Assembly: GCA_028709565.1 (NCBI GenBank)
Contig: JAQVWU010000129.1
Location: forward strand, 1-7,643
DNA length: 7,643 bases
Source of the DNA: Eubacteriales bacterium
GTDB lineage: Bacteria; Bacillota; Clostridia; Oscillospirales; CAG-272
Direction: 5' to 3'
The position numbers and the translations under genes were made by a program. Under the pieces are notes generated by a model. The model did not search any database and had not been told where the DNA came from. It saw nothing but the letters and a program-made list of their open reading frames with translations. Shown here one piece after another: positions 1 to 4,689 of this stretch (positions are counted from its first letter, which is position 1; every line of letters begins with the position of its first letter).

Positions 1-3
1 TAA

Positions 4-12
4 TGATATAAT
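4..12 (+). promoter_or_regulatory. Extended -10 promoter element for the acyltransferase gene
   Basis: TG-A-TATAAT is a perfect extended -10 (TGnTATAAT). It predicts a transcription start near position 19 and a leader of about 30 nt before the ATG at 50. The -35 region lies outside the window, so only half of the promoter can be judged. If real, it rules out translation starts further left, although the reading frame stays open to the window edge. Confidence 0.5.
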
Positions 13-17
13 ATCTG

Positions 18-38
18 CGATTGGATTGATTGCAATCG
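18..38. repeat. Short inverted repeat CGATTG-N9-CAATCG at the predicted transcript start
   Basis: A perfect 6-bp dyad separated by 9 nt lies between the -10 element (4-12) and the Shine-Dalgarno sequence (38-45). It could be an operator or a small leader hairpin that ends where the ribosome site begins. Six-base arms are short enough to occur by chance. Confidence 0.25.
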
Positions 39-45
39 GGAGGAG
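38..45 (+). promoter_or_regulatory. Ribosome binding site that fixes the acyltransferase start at 50
   Basis: GGGAGGAG lies 4 nt before the ATG at 50. The upstream TTG at 26 in the same frame has no purine-rich site at a useful distance. The ATG at 50 is therefore preferred, giving a 432-residue protein. Confidence 0.75.
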
Positions 46-49
46 ATCT

Positions 50-1348
50 ATGGACGGAAGAGGCAGCCAAATTAAACGTTTTAACATGAAAAAGCCCCCT
101 ATAAGGCAGCGGAGATACCTGCAGCCGATTACCTGGCTTTTAAGTTTCCCCGATGTGTGGAAACACCGCGTCAGGATTACAAAAATTAATTGTAAAGGAT
201 TAAAACCTCCTTACATATTTCTCGGAAATCACAACGCTTTTTTTGATTTCAAGGTTGCCACCGCCGGAATTTTCCCGCATAGAGCGAATTATATTGTGGC
301 AATTGACGGATTTATCGGACGCGAGTGGCTCATGCGCAATGTCGGTTGTATCTGCAAGCGAAAGTTCACAAACGACGTCACCCTAATCCGCCAGATAAAG
401 CGGGTGATTGCGAACGGAGACGTGCTTGTAATATATCCCGAAGCGCGTTACTCTTTATGCGGTACGACATCGTTTCTTCATGAATCGCTCGGACAGCTAT
501 GCAAACTTATGGAAGTGCCGGTTGTGACCATGATTACAAAAGGCCACCATATCGATGCGCCGTTCTGGAATTTGAAAAAACGTAAAGTCAGGCACACTGA
601 AGCGATAATGAAGCAGCTTTTTACCGCGGATGAACTCCGGAATGCCACAACAGATGAGATTAACGAAGCGATAAGACGAGAATTTATCTACGATGATTAC
701 CTTTGGCAGCGTGAAAACAATATCCTGGTAAAGTATAATCGGCGCGCCGAAGGTCTGCATAAAGTGCTGTACAAATGTCCCGCTTGTTATACCGAAAACA
801 AAATGAACAGCAAGGGAACGGAAATATTTTGTCTTTCCTGCGCAAAACACTGGTTTCTTGCCGAAAACGGCGTTCTGTCGGCTGTTTCGGGTAAAACCGA
901 ATTCGCGCATATCCCCGATTGGTACGAGTGGGAAAGGGCTGAGGTCCGAAGAGAAGTCGAAGAGGGCACATATTTCTTTGAAACCGAATGCCACATCGAT
1001 TCATTGCCAAATTCCGGAGGGTATATCCGTCTCGGCAACGGAGTGCTGACACATAATATGAACGGTTTTTTGCTTTCGGGTGTGGACGGTGAAGGCAAAC
1101 CGTTTACTGTAGAAAAACCGGTGATATCTCTTTATGCCTGTCATATCGAATTTGATTATCTCGGAAAATTCGGTGACTGCATAGACTTGAATACGATAAA
1201 CGATACGTTTTATATATACCCCCACGGAAACGACTTTTCGGTAACCAAAATCGCGCTCGCGACCGAAGAACTTTATTTCGATCACATGCGTCGCCATCCG
1301 GTAAAGCGGGAAGGGAAAACGAAGGTGACGGTTGGTGTTCCTGAATAA
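50..1348 (+). CDS. PlsC-like acyltransferase with zinc ribbon and extra C-terminal domain
   Basis: The 432-residue protein has the lysophospholipid (1-acyl-glycerol-3-phosphate) acyltransferase signature. The catalytic H-X4-D motif is NHNAFFD (His61, Asp66). The second glycerophosphate-binding block is YPEARYS (Glu131, Arg133), where the family usually has a PEGTRS-like form. Residues 1 to about 185 would transfer a fatty acyl chain onto a lysophospholipid or a related lipid alcohol at the inner face of the membrane. I see no clear membrane span, so peripheral attachment is likely. A four-cysteine zinc ribbon follows (CPAC at 243-246, CLSC at 261-264). About 165 further residues, rich in aromatic and acidic positions, match no domain I recognise. 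The protein is much longer than a typical PlsC (about 240 residues). It is the only intact rightward gene in the left half and converges on a decayed minus-strand gene 50 nt beyond its stop. The acyltransferase fold is well supported. The exact acceptor, and whether the zinc ribbon binds metal, are not known. Confidence 0.85.
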   Translation: MDGRGSQIKRFNMKKPPIRQRRYLQPITWLLSFPDVWKHRVRITKINCKGLKPPYIFLGNHNAFFDFKVATAGIFPHRANYIVAIDGFIGREWLMRNVGCICKRKFTNDVTLIRQIKRVIANGDVLVIYPEARYSLCGTTSFLHESLGQLCKLMEVPVVTMITKGHHIDAPFWNLKKRKVRHTEAIMKQLFTADELRNATTDEINEAIRREFIYDDYLWQRENNILVKYNRRAEGLHKVLYKCPACYTENKMNSKGTEIFCLSCAKHWFLAENGVLSAVSGKTEFAHIPDWYEWERAEVRREVEEGTYFFETECHIDSLPNSGGYIRLGNGVLTHNMNGFLLSGVDGEGKPFTVEKPVISLYACHIEFDYLGKFGDCIDLNTINDTFYIYPHGNDFSVTKIALATEELYFDHMRRHPVKREGKTKVTVGVPE

Positions 1349-1398
1349 ACTTCCTGAAACGTTTGCGGGTATGACCTCGGCTGACAGTTTCTGTTATT

Positions 1399-1820
1399 TC
1401 AACCCAACACAGCGATCGTGTCAAAGAAATTATCCCAGGCTTTTTGAAAAGCCGGACAATTTTGCGCCAATGGATGCTGTTATGGATGAGTTCGAACATC
1501 GACATGGTTTCAGGATCTTAGCGTAACGATCCTGAAATGTAACATTGAATTGCGCGTAAGTGACCTTTTTATATGAAGAGACCGACAGCGCTTCGAGGAC
1601 CGCGGAAGTTGCTTGCGTAAAAAGGTGACTTCGTTATAGCCGATGGTAAAACCGTATGCATCATTAATATCATGCTTTCCGTCACCGTTTAAGTCTCTGT
1701 AACCGTTTTTTATGTAACAACACCGGCAGTTTGCTCGGATGAGCAGGCAATAAAAATCGGTATCGAGATGAGAACGGCAATCAAGAGGGCAGCCGCTCTC
1801 GTGAAAAACATTGATTTCAT
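1399..1820 (-). pseudogene. Decayed extracellular solute-binding lipoprotein, paralogue of the intact neighbour
   Basis: Read leftward on the minus strand, this stretch contains four coherent protein pieces in family order but in different frames. (a) Positions 1713-1820 encode a lipoprotein signal peptide starting MKSMFFTR and ending in the lipobox IFIAC (Cys26), followed by SSEQTAG, then a stop at 1710-1712. (b) Positions 1621-1704 encode GYRDLNGDGKHDINDAYG, the same calcium-type loop as in the intact protein (DLNGDGKFDKNDRFG). (c) Positions 1517-1612 encode ATSAVLEAL and then YAQFNVTFQDRYAK, matching ILEALAAES and PAYYEKTLIGKYFR. (d) After an apparent one-base loss near 1517, positions 1467-1505 encode MSMFELIHNSI, aligning with IQMLDIILSTR. 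A further frame carries AFQKAWDNFFDTIAVLG, ending at a TGA at 1399-1401. Pieces c and d align without gaps if one G is restored. The total is about 420 bp against 1479 bp for the intact gene, so two large internal segments have gone as well. The sequence differs greatly from the neighbour, so this is an old paralogue and not a recent copy. A GGAGGG-type site upstream also fits an alternative TTG start at 1832. Confidence 0.8.
1508..1537. repeat. Perfect 10-bp inverted repeat with 10-nt loop, inside the pseudogene
   Basis: TTTCAGGATC and GATCCTGAAA are perfect reverse complements separated by 10 nt (TTAGCGTAAC). There is no T-run on either side in either direction, so it is not a standard intrinsic terminator. 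The arms coincide with residues of the decayed reading frame (TFQD and the restored DPET), so part of the symmetry may come from codon choice. The apparent single-base loss that breaks the frame lies at the edge of one arm. It could still act as a weak transcription barrier between the convergent units. Confidence 0.4.
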
Positions 1821-1882
1821 TATACCCTTCAAAAGACCCTCCATATCTAAAATTATATTTGGTTGTTTGCGAAAGATCCGTA

Positions 1883-1931
1883 GATATACTGATAAGGATG
1901 CCGATTTTTTTATTTTGAACAATAGTATATC
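1883..1931. repeat. 8-bp inverted repeat between the pseudogene and the solute-binding gene
   Basis: GATATACT (1883-1890) and AGTATATC (1924-1931) are perfect reverse complements 33 nt apart, just downstream of the intact lipoprotein gene's stop. The loop carries a T-run on the plus strand, but the stem is AT-rich and the spacing long. It is a poor terminator candidate. No better terminator for the minus-strand operon is visible. Confidence 0.2.
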
Positions 1932-1939
1932 CTGCACAA

Positions 1940-3418
1940 TTATTTTAAAATTTCCGCGAAAGTTTCATTGATTCGCTTTACATCGTTGAGCGCAATTTCC
2001 TCATATTTGGTGTAACGCGAAGCAAAATCTGTATCGGTTTCATATACAAGGTACAGTATTTCATCGTTATATTTTCCTATCTGATAATACCATCCGAGGT
2101 CATATACGCGCGTGCTTAAAATTATATCCAGCATTTGAATGCTTTCATCATCTCTAAAATATTTGCCGATCAATGTCTTTTCATAATATGCCGGCGTGAC
2201 TTTATCAAGTGATTCGGCTGCCAGTGCTTCTAAAATAATCCCGCTGCGTTCCGGAGATTCCAAAACGGAGGGAACGCATAAAAACTGGGAATGCCATGAT
2301 CCGATTCCGTGACCGAAACTTTCCTGCGCTTCATCATATTTGGGTATCGGCAATATGCCGAAATCGGTTTCCATATTGCGAAAGTAGGAGGTCAGATCAA
2401 GAAGCTGCATAAAAAACAACGACTGATCTCCGCTGAACATGAGCACGGGGTCCGTGATATCATAACTTACCCGCTGATAATTGTAACAGACCTGCCTGTC
2501 ATAAATATAATCGGTATACTTTTTTATAGTGTCAATAACTTTTTCATTGTAAAGAGTCAGTTCAATTTCACCGAGGTTATTGACGGTCGCGCATTTTTCA
2601 AGGGTGCCGTTAACAACTCCCATGATACTGTCATCCCATATGATCGATCCGAATCGGTCATTCTTGTCGAATTTGCCGTCTCCGTTCAGATCGGAAGCTG
2701 CGGTTTTACCCATTTCCGTCATATGATCAAATGTCCATTTTCCGTCAATGACCGATGTATAGGGATCGGTTAAATTGAAATCCAGAAGTAATTTCTTATT
2801 AAATAAAATGCAGTAGGTAGCGTCATTGTCGGCTGTGCTGATATCTCCCGTCGTAAAGAACATTCTGCCCTTTATCGTCATGTCTTCATTTGCCTTCTGA
2901 TCCCACCATGCTGATTCGAGATTTAAGTATGGCAGGGAATTCAGGTCATATAAATGCCCGATACAAGCCAGGTTGCAGATATCATAACCGCATATAACGC
3001 CTGCGTCATATGCATAATCGGAAGACATAACCGATTTTGCAATCAATTCATATCCGCTCCCCGCGCCTTTGGCAGGTCCGAATTGTTCGAATGTTTTTAT
3101 TTCAACACCGAACCGTTCCTGTACCGCCTGATTGCGCAAATACCGGGCGTCATTCAAAACTTCTCCGTTTTGTTCGTCAGCACGAAAATCGTTCTTTTGC
3201 CAGTTGTTTTCGATATTGCCTGTGATAAGAATGGTAAATTCATAACCGTCATAATAAATGTCATCAGGCAGATCCGGAGCAGGCAATGTCGCACTTTCTT
3301 CCGCGGCAGTTATATTTTCGGTTATTCCTGACCGGTCCGTTTCGGAAGCCGTACAACCTGCCGCGGCTGTAATTAGGGCGGCAATACACAGAATAATATA
3401 AAATAATCTTAATTTCAT
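1940..3418 (-). CDS. Extracellular solute-binding lipoprotein (ABC-transporter type)
   Basis: The 492-residue protein starts MKLRLFYIILCIAAL and has a lipobox ending TAAAGC (Cys22). It should be lipid-anchored on the outside of the membrane. An acidic, Ser/Thr-rich tether (about residues 23-50) precedes a two-lobed binding-protein body of the family that captures sugars or related solutes for ABC importers. Features typical of the family are a hydrophobic strand YEFTILITG early, a WWDQ segment near residue 172, a calcium-type loop DLNGDGKFDKND (243-254), and a C-terminal stretch ILEALAAES followed by KYFRDDES. Length is normal for the family. An in-frame ATG 18 nt upstream is less likely, because it overlaps the preceding gene and lacks a site. 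The chosen ATG has GAGG 8-9 nt before it. The gene follows the SDR gene by 10 nt, so they share a transcript. No permease or ATPase gene lies in the window, so the transporter partner is elsewhere or absent. The ligand cannot be told from the sequence. Confidence 0.85.
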   Translation of the reverse strand: MKLRLFYIILCIAALITAAAGCTASETDRSGITENITAAEESATLPAPDLPDDIYYDGYEFTILITGNIENNWQKNDFRADEQNGEVLNDARYLRNQAVQERFGVEIKTFEQFGPAKGAGSGYELIAKSVMSSDYAYDAGVICGYDICNLACIGHLYDLNSLPYLNLESAWWDQKANEDMTIKGRMFFTTGDISTADNDATYCILFNKKLLLDFNLTDPYTSVIDGKWTFDHMTEMGKTAASDLNGDGKFDKNDRFGSIIWDDSIMGVVNGTLEKCATVNNLGEIELTLYNEKVIDTIKKYTDYIYDRQVCYNYQRVSYDITDPVLMFSGDQSLFFMQLLDLTSYFRNMETDFGILPIPKYDEAQESFGHGIGSWHSQFLCVPSVLESPERSGIILEALAAESLDKVTPAYYEKTLIGKYFRDDESIQMLDIILSTRVYDLGWYYQIGKYNDEILYLVYETDTDFASRYTKYEEIALNDVKRINETFAEILK

Positions 3419-3426
3419 ACTGCTGA

Positions 3427-3430
3427 CCTC
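3427..3430 (-). promoter_or_regulatory. Ribosome binding site of the solute-binding lipoprotein gene
   Basis: On the minus strand, GAGG overlaps the stop codon (TGA at 3429-3431) of the upstream SDR gene and lies about 8 nt before the ATG at 3418. It supports coupled translation and the shorter start. Confidence 0.5.
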
Positions 3431-4418
3431 ATTCATGTGTATGTTTTTTTAAGGCGATTTTAAAGCGTTCGTCGATTTCCGCCTGGGCGGCCAGTGATTG
3501 CGTTACGGTTTCGATGATTGAATATTGCGGTGTGAATCCGAGCATTGTCTGTGCCTTTTTCATGGAGCATACGGGAGAACGCGATATATGATCGAGCGTT
3601 ATATCGGCGTCTGTTTTTGAAATTCTTGATGTAAATTCCGTCCACGGAGCGAATTCGGTCTCTTCTTTGTGTCTGTAGTATTCATACAGCATCTTTGCGA
3701 ATCCGCGCAGGGTAACGGCTCGCTCGGCAACGGCATGAAATGCCTCGCCGTATGGTTTATGTTTTATGCAGGCAGTTATGAGTGAGGCAATATCCTGCGA
3801 ATGGACGTGATGAAGGGTATACATTCCGTCGCCGGGCAGCAGCACAGGACTTCCGGCGATAATGTCAAGGTAAACCTGCGGATTCAGATTGCCTTGCGGA
3901 TTGATCGGCAGCCAACCGCAGCCGCTGATATGGCCCGGATGTATCACGGTCGCGCGCAGCTTTCCTTCACGGGAGTGACCGAGGAGATAAGCTTCTATCC
4001 CGGCTTTGCCGCGACCGTAAACGCTGCTGTCTGTACGCGGATGGTCCTCCGGAACGGGAACCTCGTATTTATCGCCGTAGATCCAGATTGAGCCTATCTG
4101 TATAAGATAAGCGTTTTCGGCTGAGCGCATCAAAGCCTCCGCGACTCCTTTCGCGTCATCTAATGTGTATGCGGTAAGGTCGCAGACAAGGTCAGGCCGG
4201 TATTTTACAATCTCCTCTCCGAATTCATGCTCATTCATTGAGTGACGGTCGAGTTTGACGGTGTGAACTTCCTTCCATTCTGCAGCGCCGGCGGTATAAG
4301 GTTGTTTTATGCCGCGCGATACGGCGCAGACATCATAGCCGTTTTTAACCAGTTCGGGTACGAGATATGACCCGACATGTCCCGTCGCGCCGATTACAAT
4401 TGCCCTTTTCATTTTCAT
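3429..4418 (-). CDS. NAD-dependent epimerase/dehydratase (extended SDR family)
   Basis: The 329-residue cytoplasmic protein opens with a Rossmann fold: AIVIGATGHVGSYL (glycine motif GATGHVG, residues 10-16). It also has an acidic/basic second strand (CAVSRG), the family serine in IQIGSIWIYG (Ser110) and the catalytic YxxxK in YGRGKAG (Tyr134, Lys138). The Ser-Tyr-Lys set is therefore complete. The segments HHVHSQDIASLI (about 203-214) and SMKKAQTMLGFTP (285-297) are the usual substrate-side and C-terminal elements. Such enzymes oxidise, epimerise or dehydrate sugars or sugar nucleotides with NAD(P). The sequence does not settle the substrate. An AAAGGA site lies about 9 nt before the ATG at 4418, and a second in-frame ATG follows two codons later. 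It is the first gene of the operon with the solute-binding lipoprotein, driven by the promoter at 4486-4514. The pairing hints that the imported solute is a sugar derivative processed by this enzyme, which is inference. Confidence 0.85.
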   Translation of the reverse strand: MKMKRAIVIGATGHVGSYLVPELVKNGYDVCAVSRGIKQPYTAGAAEWKEVHTVKLDRHSMNEHEFGEEIVKYRPDLVCDLTAYTLDDAKGVAEALMRSAENAYLIQIGSIWIYGDKYEVPVPEDHPRTDSSVYGRGKAGIEAYLLGHSREGKLRATVIHPGHISGCGWLPINPQGNLNPQVYLDIIAGSPVLLPGDGMYTLHHVHSQDIASLITACIKHKPYGEAFHAVAERAVTLRGFAKMLYEYYRHKEETEFAPWTEFTSRISKTDADITLDHISRSPVCSMKKAQTMLGFTPQYSIIETVTQSLAAQAEIDERFKIALKKHTHE

Positions 4419-4438
4419 TTTTATGTATCCTTTCTTTG

Positions 4439-4464
4439 TTTATGAGGTAAGCTTTTTTATGAGG
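4439..4464. repeat. 9-bp direct repeat in the leader of the SDR operon
   Basis: TTTATGAGG occurs at 4439-4447 and 4456-4464 (CCTCATAAA on the transcribed minus strand), with a 17-bp period. Both copies lie between the predicted minus-strand transcription start (about 4479) and the SDR gene. They could be a tandem binding site in the leader, or chance in AT-rich DNA. Confidence 0.3.
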
Positions 4465-4485
4465 CATAGATGGTATTATATTAGC

Positions 4486-4514
4486 ATTATACCACCTATT
4501 ACCGTCTGCTGCAA
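4486..4514 (-). promoter_or_regulatory. Sigma-A-type promoter for the SDR / solute-binding operon
   Basis: On the minus strand, TTGCAG (4509-4514) is followed after exactly 17 nt by the consensus -10 TATAAT (4486-4491), preceded by TGG to make an extended -10. The -35 matches TTGACA at only three positions, and the perfect extended -10 would compensate. The predicted start near 4479 gives a leader of about 60 nt. Confidence 0.65.
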
Positions 4515-4535
4515 GTAAAATATGTATCTTGCGTC

Positions 4536-4594
4536 AATGAATCACCGGTAATACAAACTCTTGACTTTTTAGAGTTTCGGTGGTATTATTCATT
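4536..4594. promoter_or_regulatory. Composite inverted repeat around the CotH-gene promoter, candidate operator
   Basis: The core AAACTCT (4555-4561) and AGAGTTT (4571-4577) is a perfect dyad with a 9-nt loop holding most of the -35. CACCG (4543-4547) also pairs with CGGTG (4578-4582), TAATAC (4549-4554) with GTATTA (4583-4588), and AATGAA (4536-4541) with TTCATT (4589-4594). The two middle blocks are in swapped order on the two sides, so either can be paired but not both. Because the dyad covers -35 and -10 and ends before the predicted start, it would act as a DNA site and not as an RNA hairpin. A regulator binding here is inferred. Confidence 0.5.
4561..4589 (+). promoter_or_regulatory. 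Sigma-A-type promoter for the CotH-family operon
   Basis: TTGACT (4561-4566) is followed after exactly 17 nt by TATTAT (4584-4589), with TGG directly before it to form an extended -10. Each hexamer differs from consensus at one position. The predicted start is near 4596, giving a leader of about 94 nt. Confidence 0.75.
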
Positions 4595-4678
4595 TAGCTC
4601 ATTATATAAAATATGGTATTTTGAAAGCGTTCGACAGGGAAGTATTCGTGTTTTCAACATAATATTATTCCACGATAC

Positions 4679-4683
4679 AGGAG
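4679..4683 (+). promoter_or_regulatory. Ribosome binding site of the CotH-family gene
   Basis: AGGAG lies 6 nt before the ATG at 4690. It selects this start over the in-frame ATG five codons later. Confidence 0.8.
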
Positions 4684-4689
4684 ATAAAA

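Noticed and set aside
26..49. Earlier TTG start (or start beyond the left edge) for the acyltransferase
   Set aside because: The frame is open to the window edge, but GGGAGGAG directly before the ATG at 50 and the extended -10 at 4-12 favour the later start.
1438..1453. Hairpin GGCTTTT-TG-AAAAGCC as a terminator for the acyltransferase gene
   Set aside because: The loop is only 2 nt, no T-run follows, and it falls inside coding remains of the pseudogene.
1104..1505. Minus-strand open frame of 133 codons
   Set aside because: Only its first dozen or so codons (MSMFELIHNSI) match the decayed solute-binding protein. The rest runs antisense into the acyltransferase gene and has no protein-like features.
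1332..1526. Plus-strand open frame of 64 codons after the acyltransferase gene
   Set aside because: It lies opposite the pseudogene, has no ribosome site and no recognisable domain. The minus-strand reading explains this DNA better.
2309..2773. Plus-strand open frame of 154 codons
   Set aside because: It is fully antisense to the well-supported solute-binding lipoprotein gene and has no start signals.
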